Positions 34,702-43,845 of a DNA stretch of 64,000 nt are shown piece after piece. Under the pieces are notes generated by a model. It was not told where the DNA came from. It made no database searches and saw only the letters and a program-made list of their open reading frames with translations. The position numbers and the translations under genes were made by a program. Position 1 is the first letter of the stretch. Each line of letters opens with the position of its first letter. Source of the stretch: Gammaproteobacteria bacterium (GTDB lineage: Bacteria; Pseudomonadota; Gammaproteobacteria; Pseudomonadales; Halieaceae); NCBI GenBank assembly GCA_030427085.1, contig JAUHXH010000002.1:992001-1056000 (forward strand), written 5' to 3'.

Positions 34702-36260
34702 ACCCGCTGTGCGGCGGGGTCCGCAGCCAACCAGAAATCAGACAGGTAAGCCACGTGGCGTAGCCAGCGCAAATACACCAGCCCATGGAACAGGCTCGGG
34801 TGTAGTTGAAGCGCTTCCATCTGCGCGCTGACGAATTGCTGTTGCCAGTCGTTGAGCAACCGGCAACTCGCCAGCCCGGGGATGCTTTCGTTGACACGAA
34901 TACCCGAGTGACTTGAGCGAATAGTGCTGTCCAGAAAGTTGATAAAGTCGTGGCTGCTGAGGTCCTGCGGGTGGGCCGTTTCCCAATCGATCAGCCCTTT
35001 GATCTGGCGGTGGTTGACCAGAAGGTTACTGAGGCTGAAGTCTCCGTGGCACCAGCCAACCGGTAGGGAATGCCCGTCAAAAAGGTTGTCCAGAAACGCC
35101 AGCAACCGATCACCCATCTGTGCATCGTTACGAAGCGCCACGATTCTTTCCAATCGCGGATACACCAGTGCGTCCCGTACCCGTGCCCATTCCCAGTGCT
35201 CAGCACCCTCGCGCAATTGAGCAAGCAGTGAGACCACGGTAGCCAGGCGAGCATCTTCCGGCCCGCTGATTTTGTCCTGGGACAAGGGCAGGCCAGACAA
35301 TTTCTGTTCGATGAAGTAGTCGCAGGCCCGATGCGAGCCTGATTGCAGCAGTCGCGGTGCGGGAAAGTTGGGTAAGTCAGTGCTCAGGCGCCCCAGTGTG
35401 CTCGCGTTATTGCACTCCGAAGCCAGCGCGGCCGGCGTCAGGGGAATCTTCAGGATGCGCGCGTCGGGCAGTTCCACGACCAATTTGCCTTTTCGTGTAA
35501 TCAGGGCGCTCGCTTCATCCAGGCCGCCCACTTCTGACCCGATGGACTCCAGGGTGTTCTGGAAATTGCCCTGGGACTTTGTCGCCATCATCAATACACC
35601 ACTGGCGAATGCATCTGCTTTCAGACTTTGTTTCCAGCCCGGTGGGCAGTCATGCGCCAGTACGGCACTTCCCCGACGCCGGTGGTAGCCCTCAATCAAG
35701 GACAGATCGCCGTGCGTGGTGTATTCCCCGCAAATATGAAAACCCGACGATGTCAGGCACCGGCGCAGTTTGCGGCTGGGGAAGTCGTCGGGCCGAAGTA
35801 ACGAAGTCACCGAAAAGCGGGAGTAATCCAGAGGGTTGGGGCTGCGCAACACGAGTACACCGTTCTGCCCCAGTGCGTCCCGACTGGCACGTAAAAGTTG
35901 GATCAGGAGCTGTTCGCCCGTCTCTGCGCCCGCTATCTGTCGCGCTGCCAACGGCAAGGTAATGACAATAGCCGAACAGGATTCCTGACCATCCAACTGG
36001 GTCAGGTCCACTTGCTTGGCACGGGTGCGAACAAGGTCGCTCGCTTCGTTGTGGAAGTGTAGCGCGGGCCCGATATGAAGCACCGGGCCCTGTGCGTCAG
36101 CGGGTAATAATAGTGACCAGTAGGCATCCCAGGCGGGGGTGTCCGCCTGTCCGTAACATTCGAGCCAGTGATCGGTGGCCAGCGCCAGGGCCGACTGAGA
36201 GGGCGAAAGGGGGGGCTCCCCTCCGCCCGTGGCGGCCGCGCTCCAATGTTTCTCTTTCAT
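34668..36260 (-). CDS. Two-domain protein: SAM-methyltransferase-like N-terminus, aminoglycoside-phosphotransferase-like kinase C-terminus
   Basis: 530 aa. The C-terminal half (about 270-525) is an APH/choline-kinase-like domain with the catalytic CHGDFSLSNLL (about 405) and metal-binding LIDWETA. The N-terminal half (about 60-240) looks like a degenerate methyltransferase (VLHIGPALHF, SCSAIVITLPLAA, LGQNGVLVLRSPNPLDYSRFS) without a clear SAM glycine motif. It is the only gene on the minus strand between 12 and 47 kb and is divergent from the flippase gene by 112 bases. Likely role: phosphorylating a sugar or lipid-linked intermediate; unproven. The ATG has no evident ribosome site. Confidence 0.7.
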   Translation of the reverse strand: MKEKHWSAAATGGGEPPLSPSQSALALATDHWLECYGQADTPAWDAYWSLLLPADAQGPVLHIGPALHFHNEASDLVRTRAKQVDLTQLDGQESCSAIVITLPLAARQIAGAETGEQLLIQLLRASRDALGQNGVLVLRSPNPLDYSRFSVTSLLRPDDFPSRKLRRCLTSSGFHICGEYTTHGDLSLIEGYHRRRGSAVLAHDCPPGWKQSLKADAFASGVLMMATKSQGNFQNTLESIGSEVGGLDEASALITRKGKLVVELPDARILKIPLTPAALASECNNASTLGRLSTDLPNFPAPRLLQSGSHRACDYFIEQKLSGLPLSQDKISGPEDARLATVVSLLAQLREGAEHWEWARVRDALVYPRLERIVALRNDAQMGDRLLAFLDNLFDGHSLPVGWCHGDFSLSNLLVNHRQIKGLIDWETAHPQDLSSHDFINFLDSTIRSSHSGIRVNESIPGLASCRLLNDWQQQFVSAQMEALQLHPSLFHGLVYLRWLRHVAYLSDFWLAADPAAQRVYIDEVVASLP

Positions 36261-36372
36261 TACGGTATGATGACAGCAAGTTGAACGCCTGTCGCCACCC
36301 GATACTGTTAGCCGGTTCGCGTATTGAGTATCACCGATGGTCGCGCGGGCTGACCGAAGCTAGAATGCCACC

Positions 36373-37833
36373 GTGGATAAAAGCACCTACAAGCACCTGT
36401 TTCGTGGCGCCGCCTGGACCATCGGTATGCGATGGGTGATGCGCTTTATCGGTTTTATCAACGTCATCATCCTGGCGCGAATCCTCACGCCGGAAGACTT
36501 CGGCCTTGTGGCCCTGGCCATGATCGTGGCCGGATTCGCGGAGAGCTTTACCGAGGCGGGTGCCCAGCAACTGTTGATTCGAACGCGTGATATCACTCGC
36601 GTGGACAAGGATACGGCCTGGACGGTCCACGTGTGCCAGGGCCTGTTGGTGGCGGCCATTGTGGCCATCTCCGCACACTGGGCGGCGGTGGCCTTCGACG
36701 ACCCCCGTATCGAACCTATCGCCTATGTGCTGGCAGTAGCTGCACTGATTTTGGGGTTTCGCAATATCGGCTTGACGCTGGCACGGCGTGACCTCGATTT
36801 TGCTCTGGATTTTCGCATTACAGTAGTCACGCGACTGACCACGTTCGTGGCAACGCTGGCACTGGTGTTATGGCTTCGCAGTTACTGGGCACTCGTGTAT
36901 GGGCAGGTAATCGGCGCACTATTGTCGGTATTGTTCAGCTATGTCATGCATCCCTACCGGCCACGCATCTGCTTCGTCAAAATAGAGCAATACCTGCGTT
37001 TTTCCACGGCAATCATCCCCATGCGAATCGCAGATTACGCCACCAAGAAAGTACCGATTCTGGTGGTGAACAGCTTCGGGGGCGTCACCCAGGTGGGTTT
37101 GTACAATGTGGCGCGAGACCTGGCATCTACCATGACCAGTGAGATCGCGGTACCCCTGAGCAGAGGGCTGTTTCCGGGGTTCGCTCGCCTCAGCAACGAA
37201 CCGGCGCGTCTGGCGGACGCGTTCCGCAATGTGCTGGGTGCTTCTGCCTCGGTGTTTTTACCGCTGGGCGTGGGGCTGGCGCTGGTATCGGGAGATCTGG
37301 TCCCACTCTTGCTCGGCGATCAATGGATACCCTCGGCACCATTCGTGTTCTGGTTGGCGCTGTTTTCCTGTGTGGCGGCGATTAACAAGTTGATGACCAC
37401 GCAGATACTGATCGTTTCGGGGCACGAGCGTCGTTCGGCGATCCTCGCGTGGGTTCGCCTGGTGTGTTTGTCGGCGGCGGTTTGGCTGGGTGCACAGGTA
37501 AACGGTGCCGAAGGGGTTGCCATGGCGTGTACTCTGTTTGCACTCGCCTTTTTGCCGGTGTGTGCCACGGTCCTCTCCCGTTCGATTCCATTGAGCGTTT
37601 ACCGCATAGCAACAGTACTCATTCGTCCGGCACTGGCTTGTGCGGGGATGGCGCTGATGCTGGTTTTGGTTCGGGAGTATTTGCCCGCTAACCCCTTTGT
37701 TCGACTCGGCGTCGAAGTGGTGCTTGGGGCGCTGAGCTATGTGGTTGTACTGTTCGGTAGCTGGCAGCTCGTTGGCAGACCGCAGGGCCTGGAAAAACTG
37801 GTATTCATGCGTCTGGCGAAAGCCGGCGTTTGA
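36373..37833 (+). CDS. Wzx-type lipopolysaccharide/EPS flippase
   Basis: 486 aa from GTG 36373. About 12-14 membrane helices and the polysaccharide-transport N-terminal signature (AWTIGMRWVMRFIGFINVIILARILTP split over residues 14-40). Belongs to the Wzx/WzxC group of the MOP superfamily that moves undecaprenyl-linked repeat units across the inner membrane. Its presence with an O-ligase-like protein supports a Wzx/Wzy-dependent route. Confidence 0.9.
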   Translation: MDKSTYKHLFRGAAWTIGMRWVMRFIGFINVIILARILTPEDFGLVALAMIVAGFAESFTEAGAQQLLIRTRDITRVDKDTAWTVHVCQGLLVAAIVAISAHWAAVAFDDPRIEPIAYVLAVAALILGFRNIGLTLARRDLDFALDFRITVVTRLTTFVATLALVLWLRSYWALVYGQVIGALLSVLFSYVMHPYRPRICFVKIEQYLRFSTAIIPMRIADYATKKVPILVVNSFGGVTQVGLYNVARDLASTMTSEIAVPLSRGLFPGFARLSNEPARLADAFRNVLGASASVFLPLGVGLALVSGDLVPLLLGDQWIPSAPFVFWLALFSCVAAINKLMTTQILIVSGHERRSAILAWVRLVCLSAAVWLGAQVNGAEGVAMACTLFALAFLPVCATVLSRSIPLSVYRIATVLIRPALACAGMALMLVLVREYLPANPFVRLGVEVVLGALSYVVVLFGSWQLVGRPQGLEKLVFMRLAKAGV

Positions 37834-37849
37834 TAGGGAGCGCAAAAGC

Positions 37850-38698
37850 GTGCTTTACCTGCATATTGGATTACACAAGACAGGCACTACCTTTCTGCAG
37901 CAGGAGGTGTTTCCCCATTGGCGGGGCCTGGAGTACTTACCCAGCGACAAGCTGGAATACCTGACCCGGATGCAGCCCGACCGGGATTACTTGCTGTCCA
38001 GGGAAGGGCTCTCAGGGCAGAACTGGATGCATGCAGATGAGCGCGACGCCTGCATCGAGCGCCTGGCCAAAATGCTTCCCGAAGCCCGCATCCTCATCAG
38101 CTTTCGGCGTCATTCGGGGTACATCGCCTCGTCTTACAATCAGTATCTTCAGCGCGGTGGAGTGCTGACTTTCAACGACTATTTCCGGCTCGACGGCACT
38201 GGCATGATGAAACCGGAGGATTTTTTATTCGAGCGGAAACTGGCCGCCGTGCACCGCTTGTGGCCCACGCCTCCCTGCGTAATGCTGCATGAGACCATCG
38301 TGAAGGATTTAGGGCAGACCCTGTCTACGTTGCAGGGTTTTATCGGCGGTGTTGCTCCACCGGCGGATAGCATCAAACGCAGTCGCCACAACCGGAGTGT
38401 TGGCCACCATCCAGCGCGTTTGCTGCGATGGGCCAACAGTAAAGCGCGCACTCGCTTTAATCCCGAGGGCCGTTACAACCTGTACCACTGGCGTCTGGTA
38501 AAGTGGGGGCTTGACCCCCGGTCGATCTGCCAGTATCGACTCGCATTCCTGCCCGGCCCCCCGCTGTTGTCGGAGGAGCAGGTCAGCGAAATAGACGAAT
38601 ACTACAGGGAAGACTGGAGGCAGATAGTGGACGCGGCGCAGGTAAGTGCTACGTTGTCATGCAGCCAGGGAGACGGAACGCCTCAAACATGCTCATAA
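37850..38698 (+). CDS. Sulfotransferase 2 (sulfotransferase-like)
   Basis: 282 aa from GTG 37850, about 10 bases after AGGGAG. PAPS loop HIGLHKTGTTFLQ (5-17) and a 3'-phosphate region ILISFRRHSGYIASSY with R/S residues in the expected place. Otherwise divergent from the other sulfotransferases here. It overlaps the next sulfotransferase gene by 10 bases. Confidence 0.75.
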   Translation: MLYLHIGLHKTGTTFLQQEVFPHWRGLEYLPSDKLEYLTRMQPDRDYLLSREGLSGQNWMHADERDACIERLAKMLPEARILISFRRHSGYIASSYNQYLQRGGVLTFNDYFRLDGTGMMKPEDFLFERKLAAVHRLWPTPPCVMLHETIVKDLGQTLSTLQGFIGGVAPPADSIKRSRHNRSVGHHPARLLRWANSKARTRFNPEGRYNLYHWRLVKWGLDPRSICQYRLAFLPGPPLLSEEQVSEIDEYYREDWRQIVDAAQVSATLSCSQGDGTPQTCS

Positions 38699-39456
38699 TT
38701 TGTAACGGTGCGATAAAAAGCGGCTCTACCTGGCTTTACAACATTCTGGTGAACCTGGTTTCCTGCGAGTATCCACCGCAGCATTACCTGACCGGTCGCA
38801 GCGACAAGAGCCCCTGCATCAAACCGGCGCTGCTCCCCGAATTTCTGGATTCGGAGGATTACCAAAATAATCATTACATCACCAAAAACCATCTGGGGCG
38901 GCCGGAACATCGTGCGTTGTTGCAGAATAACCCCCACGTTTATGTATTCGACATTGAGCGTGACCCGAGGGATGTGGTGGTGTCCAACTACTATCACGAT
39001 CAGTTCCGCAACGGCTTTGAAGGCAGTTTTGAAAACTATTACTGGGAGCATGGTCGTTACGTCGCCGACCAACTTAGCGCCTATCATCGCTTGTGGCGCG
39101 ATGCTGGTCCGCGTTGCTACGTGTCTTCCTACGAGCGCCTGAAGACGGACTTTCACACTGAGGCGGCAGCTATTGCCCGGGTGTTGGGCCTTGAGCCTGA
39201 TAACGCGGCACTGGAATCACTGCGTGAAGCCACCTCGCTCGATAGTTTGCGCAAGGACTACGCCAAGGATAAACGCTACCAGGGCGAGAAGTTTTTTCGT
39301 AAGGGTGAAGTGGGCGACTGGGAGCGGCATTTCCATGGGGCCGCCCTGAAAGATATCCATCGCGTGATGGACAGCGGAATCCCCAGCTACGACCTGCGCG
39401 CGTTCGTGCGCCGCTGCCGACAATCTGTGGAGCGCCGCCTGGCGACGAGCCGGTGA
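38689..39456 (+). CDS. Sulfotransferase 3
   Basis: 255 aa from ATG 38689, chosen because the PAPS loop GAIKSGSTW then lies near residue 7 as in relatives; an ATG at 38659 has no ribosome site. The 3'-phosphate site is VFDIERDPRDVVVSNYY. The central Asn/Tyr-rich segment (NYYHDQFRNGFEGSFENYY) is unusual. The GTGA overlap couples it to the heparinase-like gene. Confidence 0.82.
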   Translation: MLIICNGAIKSGSTWLYNILVNLVSCEYPPQHYLTGRSDKSPCIKPALLPEFLDSEDYQNNHYITKNHLGRPEHRALLQNNPHVYVFDIERDPRDVVVSNYYHDQFRNGFEGSFENYYWEHGRYVADQLSAYHRLWRDAGPRCYVSSYERLKTDFHTEAAAIARVLGLEPDNAALESLREATSLDSLRKDYAKDKRYQGEKFFRKGEVGDWERHFHGAALKDIHRVMDSGIPSYDLRAFVRRCRQSVERRLATSR

Positions 39457-41708
39457 TTCATCGACTGCGCCGATGGTTGTGGGCCAGAAGTGCGCAGCGA
39501 AAGGCACTGGCGCCCTACACCCCGGACTTCAGTACGGTCGCGTTGCAGGACTCCCTTGGTGTTGCCGAGACTACGGCCTGTCTCTCCTGGTTCGATGCAG
39601 CCGACCGCCCGAAGTTTTTCCGCAATTCAACGGAGCAGCAGGAGTGGTTTGCCTCCTATCAGCGCCTGCATCCAATGTGGTTTCGCCACTGTCTTGACAG
39701 AGTTGAGCGGGAGCAGACCGAGGCCTACTCTCGCTATGGATTGGTCGGTCCGCCCCTGGCACCTGCCTACCCCTGGGCAGGGTCGGAAGAGACACCCGGC
39801 AGGGACATTCAGTACCGCAAGAAACCCCATCGTTTCAGTTTCCTGCCCCGTATGGCGCTCGCCGCCTCGGTGGACGATCGCTTTGCGACCCATCTGTTGT
39901 CGCTACTGGAAGACTGGATGGCCTTCGCAGGGGGGCCGCGCGGGGAAGTGGCCTACGACAGCAACCTGGCGGTGATACAGCGATTGTTGGCATGTCACTG
40001 GGGATTGCTCCTGTTGTCAGCGGGTACACCTACGACAGCCGCAGACTGCCGCCTGGTACTGCTGCGCATCGTCGGAGCAGATGTGCGCTTCCTCAGCGGC
40101 CGCCTGGGTGAGTCCTTTGCAAACAACCACCTGCTCGCCGACCGCTTCGCCGGCTGGTACCTCAGCCGTTTCTGGCCTGAATTTGCGGGTGAGACTATCG
40201 ATCCTGTCGCAGCCGAAGCCGAATGGGAGGCGGAATTACTCGCCCAGACGCTCGGTGACGGCGGCAGTGTGGAGCCCTCCGTTCACTATCACGAATTTGC
40301 CTGTGATATGGCTATCGCTCATGCACTGTTGTCGCGGTGCAACGCCTGGGCCGTGTCGAGGGTGCTGGAGGATCGACTGAGGAAGATGCTGCGGCTGCAG
40401 GTCAGCCTGGCCGGCCCTCACCTGATAGCGTATCCCCTGGGGGATTGTATCGAGGACAATTTCTTTCCGCTGGCCCTGCACGAGGGGCTCGGCCCTGGCA
40501 TTCATCGGGCGGTGCTGCGCGCTCTGTATGAGCCCACGCTGCCGGTCGGTGCCCCCATGGGGCACGATGTAGAAGCCGCTTTCTGGTTGCTGGGTGAGCC
40601 AGCGGAAGCACCCGCCAATGAGGACACGGGGGAGGAGCTAACGGTCGACACCTTCCCGGATTTTGGCCTACAGGTATTTTCCGCCCGGAGTAGCCAGATG
40701 CGCCTGATATTGCGCAGCGGTCCCGGCCCGGATACACCCGTGCTTGCGGGGCACGCCCATGCCGATCTATTGGGTATTTATCTGGATATTGGCAATCAGC
40801 CACTGATCGTGCCCGCCGGCAGTTACTCCTATCGCGCCGATGCCAGGCGATGGCCACAAGGGGAGCCCGCCTGGCGCCAGTATTTTCGCGGGCCTGCTGC
40901 GGCGAATACAGCTTGCGTTGATGACCTGGACCCCTGGGGGCCGGTTCGTGGTGACTTTCGGGCACAGACTTTACCCACTCGCGTTGCCACCTCGTGTCGC
41001 AGTAGCCATCCGGCCCTGATGGTGTGGCAGGCCTCGCTGTGCGATTCGCCGGCCGGTGCAGTCTCCCGTGTGGTGGCCTGGATAGATGACGACTATGTCT
41101 TCATCTACGACCGGCCGCCCGAAGGGGCGACGGCAACGACGAACCGCCTGCAACTGGCCCCTGGATTGCGGGTGACGGCGCACGGGCAGGCCGTGACTGT
41201 TGGCACTGCCGATGGAGTCGCTCTGTGCCGACTTCAGAGTCTGGCGACAGCGCCCATCGCTGTGCAGGAGGGGGACGAGGGTGAACCGGCAGGTTGGTGC
41301 GCTCCACAGTATGGCAAACGGGTGCCCGCGCCTCAGTTGACGGTACGTCATGATGCGGCGCCTGGTGGGTGGTTGATCCAGCACGGCAGCACCCCTCCCG
41401 GGCATGCCGAGGTGAGCGCCGCACCCATGGGGGCCTGCATCGCCGTGGCGGGCGAGCGATATCGCGACCAGCTCTGGCTCGATCACTGTGATGATTCCGA
41501 GGTGGCAACGGATGCGGAAATTCTATGGGTACGCCGGGCTGTAGACGGCACTGTTATCGAAATTCGGGCCGCCCGGATTTCCAGGCTCGACGTGGTGGGC
41601 ATTGGGTCAGTGGTGCTCAAGGCCCCGGAACTGTGGCTCACCCTGCAATTTGACGGTGGGAATGTGAAGGTGGTCACTGCCTCCGGTGCGCTGGCGCAGG
41701 TACACTAG
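39453..41708 (+). CDS. Heparinase II/III family protein
   Basis: 751 aa from GTG 39453. The N-terminal half is an alpha/alpha toroid-like helical domain (DSNLAVIQRLLACHWGLLLL, SFANNHLLADRFAGWYL, EPSVHYHEFACDMAIAH). The C-terminal half is the heparinase beta-sandwich (GHAHADLLGIYLDIGNQPLI, SYSYRADAR). The Asn-His, Tyr and His clusters expected for a polysaccharide lyase are visible. There is no signal peptide, though such proteins in EPS loci often act in the periplasm. A trimming lyase for a uronic-acid polymer is the likely role. Confidence 0.85.
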   Translation: MIHRLRRWLWARSAQRKALAPYTPDFSTVALQDSLGVAETTACLSWFDAADRPKFFRNSTEQQEWFASYQRLHPMWFRHCLDRVEREQTEAYSRYGLVGPPLAPAYPWAGSEETPGRDIQYRKKPHRFSFLPRMALAASVDDRFATHLLSLLEDWMAFAGGPRGEVAYDSNLAVIQRLLACHWGLLLLSAGTPTTAADCRLVLLRIVGADVRFLSGRLGESFANNHLLADRFAGWYLSRFWPEFAGETIDPVAAEAEWEAELLAQTLGDGGSVEPSVHYHEFACDMAIAHALLSRCNAWAVSRVLEDRLRKMLRLQVSLAGPHLIAYPLGDCIEDNFFPLALHEGLGPGIHRAVLRALYEPTLPVGAPMGHDVEAAFWLLGEPAEAPANEDTGEELTVDTFPDFGLQVFSARSSQMRLILRSGPGPDTPVLAGHAHADLLGIYLDIGNQPLIVPAGSYSYRADARRWPQGEPAWRQYFRGPAAANTACVDDLDPWGPVRGDFRAQTLPTRVATSCRSSHPALMVWQASLCDSPAGAVSRVVAWIDDDYVFIYDRPPEGATATTNRLQLAPGLRVTAHGQAVTVGTADGVALCRLQSLATAPIAVQEGDEGEPAGWCAPQYGKRVPAPQLTVRHDAAPGGWLIQHGSTPPGHAEVSAAPMGACIAVAGERYRDQLWLDHCDDSEVATDAEILWVRRAVDGTVIEIRAARISRLDVVGIGSVVLKAPELWLTLQFDGGNVKVVTASGALAQVH

Positions 41709-41735
41709 GCCACCGGATAAAAGGGGATACTCGGC

Positions 41736-42908
41736 TTGCTAGCTAAACTCAAATCGGTAGTACAGGGCCTGCAGCTGCCCGCAGCGGCAAAAAACCAACG
41801 CAGTCTGGATCGTCGCTTCAAGGGCGCGCCCGACCCCGGCCCGGACGCGGCGATACGCGCTAGCGGGGAATGGCTGTTGCGGGCGCAGTTGATGTCCGCC
41901 TCCCGCGATGGCGGCGTGGCGCGCGACTTCAGCCTGGTCAAAGGCTGGGCGACGTCGTATCCCGAAACCACGGGCTACATCGTGCCAACGATGTTCGAAC
42001 TGGCGGATTACCTGCAGGACCAGCGCTACGAGGAAAGCGCGCGCCGCATGCTGGACTGGCTGGTGGCGATCCAGTTGCCGGATGGCGGCTTTCAGGGCGG
42101 TAAGATCGACGCCAGCCCCGTGGTACCGGTGACCTTCAATACCGGGCAAATTCTGATTGGCCTGGCGTCAGGCGTGGCGCGCGGCGGTGCCTATCACGAC
42201 GCGGCGCGCGCCGCAGGTCGCTTCCTGGCGGACTCGCTGGACGAGGACGGCTGCTGGCGCTCGCATCCCACGCCGTTTGCCGCGCCGGGGGAGAAAGCCT
42301 ACGAAACCCACGTGGCCTGGGGCCTGTTCCAAGCGGAACGCGTACTGCCCGGTGAAGGCTTTGGGGAAGCGGGCCTGAAGCAGGTACGCTGGGCCATCGG
42401 CAAACAACAGGCCAATGGTTGGATCGCCGATTGCTGCCTCAATCACCCCGACCGGCCGCTGACGCACACACTCGGTTACGCGTTGCGCGGCATTGTCGAG
42501 GCCTATCGCCTGTACCCCGAAGCGGATTTGCTGGAAGCGGCCATGCACACCGCCCGTGGCCTGCAGTCGGCGGTGTCGGAGGACGGCTACCTGCCGGGCC
42601 GCTTGGATGGGCGCTGGCGCCCTGCGGTGGACTGGTGCTGTCAGACCGGCACGGTGCAAGTTGCCCACTCCTTCCTCCTGCTGGCGCAGATCACCGGCGA
42701 GCAGGATCTGACGGAATCAGCCAGAATGATGAATGCCTATGTACGGCGCCGTATCCAACTCGAGGGAAACCCGGACCTGTGCGGCGGTGTTAAGGGCTCG
42801 TTCCCGGTAGACGGTGATTACGGCACCTACGAATACCTGAACTGGGCGGCCAAGTTCAGTATCGATTCCAACCTGTGCGAGCTGGGAATTGGCGCGGGTG
42901 ACGCCTGA
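41736..42908 (+). CDS. Alpha/alpha-toroid protein of unknown function
   Basis: 390 aa from TTG 41736, about 9 bases after AGGGGA. Repeated pairs of helices with Gly-rich turns (LPDGGFQGGKID, DEDGCWRS, YETHVAWGLFQAE, VDWCCQTGTVQVAHSFLLL) indicate an (alpha/alpha)6-type barrel as in glycoside hydrolases, polysaccharide lyases and terpene cyclases. No specific catalytic motif is recognised and no signal peptide is present. Position between the heparinase-like and sulfotransferase genes suggests action on the same polymer. Confidence 0.65.
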   Translation: MLAKLKSVVQGLQLPAAAKNQRSLDRRFKGAPDPGPDAAIRASGEWLLRAQLMSASRDGGVARDFSLVKGWATSYPETTGYIVPTMFELADYLQDQRYEESARRMLDWLVAIQLPDGGFQGGKIDASPVVPVTFNTGQILIGLASGVARGGAYHDAARAAGRFLADSLDEDGCWRSHPTPFAAPGEKAYETHVAWGLFQAERVLPGEGFGEAGLKQVRWAIGKQQANGWIADCCLNHPDRPLTHTLGYALRGIVEAYRLYPEADLLEAAMHTARGLQSAVSEDGYLPGRLDGRWRPAVDWCCQTGTVQVAHSFLLLAQITGEQDLTESARMMNAYVRRRIQLEGNPDLCGGVKGSFPVDGDYGTYEYLNWAAKFSIDSNLCELGIGAGDA

Positions 42909-43836
42909 CCCGCTACATATTGACAGCCCCGAGCAGGGCATCCTGTTCGCCTTTGGCGCCGCGCGCAGCGGCACCACGCAATTGGGTCGGATGTTGGAAA
43001 AACTGTTCGATTTTGGCATGGGCCCCGAGGGTCACTTTGTCACCGAAATCGGACAGAAGCTGGGGCGTTATGGCGACCTGCAGCAGTCGGAGAACATGGA
43101 GCGTCTGCTCCAGGATGTGCACGACAGCGGCATGCTGCATATCATGCGAGCGCGCTGGCGCGAGGAAATTCGCACCGACATCACACTGCCGATGCTGCAA
43201 TCGGCCTTGCACTCGCCCGACTACGCCGGCGTGGTGTACTCGGTGTTCCACAATCTCGCCGTGGCCCAGGGGCGGAGCCGGGTAGGGAACAAGAACCCCG
43301 ATTTCTGGCGCCATCTCGACCTGCTCGAGAGTCACTTTGGTACTCGCGCGCGCTACCTGAACATTGTGCGAGACGGCCGCGACGTGGCCCTGTCCAACCT
43401 GAAACAGCGCTGGGGGCGCGCCAACGTGCTGGCCTGCGCCCGGGTCTGGCGGCGCTCGGTGGCCACGGCCCGGGCTTTTGGCGAGCGGATCGGACCCGAG
43501 CGCTTCCTGACCCTGCGCTATGAAGATCTGCTCACTGACCCCGGCGGTACGGTTGACCAAATGGCCGCCTTCTTTCAGGTCCCATCACCCCGCGCTAAAC
43601 TGCATACATTGGAGCAGGACGAAAAGTCGCGTAGCCGGCCGGATAATTTCGGCAAATGGCGCCAGTCCATGTCCCCGCGAGAGCAGCGTATCTACGAAGC
43701 GGAGGCAGGGGACGAATTGGCGTTCTTTGGCTACGATACAGTGGTTGAGCGCCCGCGGTTGGGAGTGGTTGAAAACCTCTATCTCAGTGCCCAGGAGCTC
43801 GGACAACAGGTTCTGCGAAACGTAATTCGACGTTAG
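42898..43836 (+). CDS. Sulfotransferase 4
   Basis: 312 aa from GTG 42898, with GGGA 10 bases upstream; the TTG at 42889 is an alternative. Overlaps the toroid gene by 11 bases. PAPS loop FGAARSGTTQLG (about 19-30) and 3'-phosphate site LNIVRDGRDVALSNL; C-terminal FLTLRYEDLLTDP, as in heparan-type sulfotransferases. Codon use and spacing match its neighbours. Confidence 0.85.
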   Translation: MTPDPLHIDSPEQGILFAFGAARSGTTQLGRMLEKLFDFGMGPEGHFVTEIGQKLGRYGDLQQSENMERLLQDVHDSGMLHIMRARWREEIRTDITLPMLQSALHSPDYAGVVYSVFHNLAVAQGRSRVGNKNPDFWRHLDLLESHFGTRARYLNIVRDGRDVALSNLKQRWGRANVLACARVWRRSVATARAFGERIGPERFLTLRYEDLLTDPGGTVDQMAAFFQVPSPRAKLHTLEQDEKSRSRPDNFGKWRQSMSPREQRIYEAEAGDELAFFGYDTVVERPRLGVVENLYLSAQELGQQVLRNVIRR

Positions 43837-43845
43837 CGGTGTGTT

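Noticed and set aside
36275-36290. Minus-strand AGGCGTTCAACTTGCT with GG-N10-GC spacing upstream of the 530-aa gene
   Set aside because: The -24 element has three mismatches and the predicted start would be only about 4 bases before the ATG at 36260; kept out of the promoter list.
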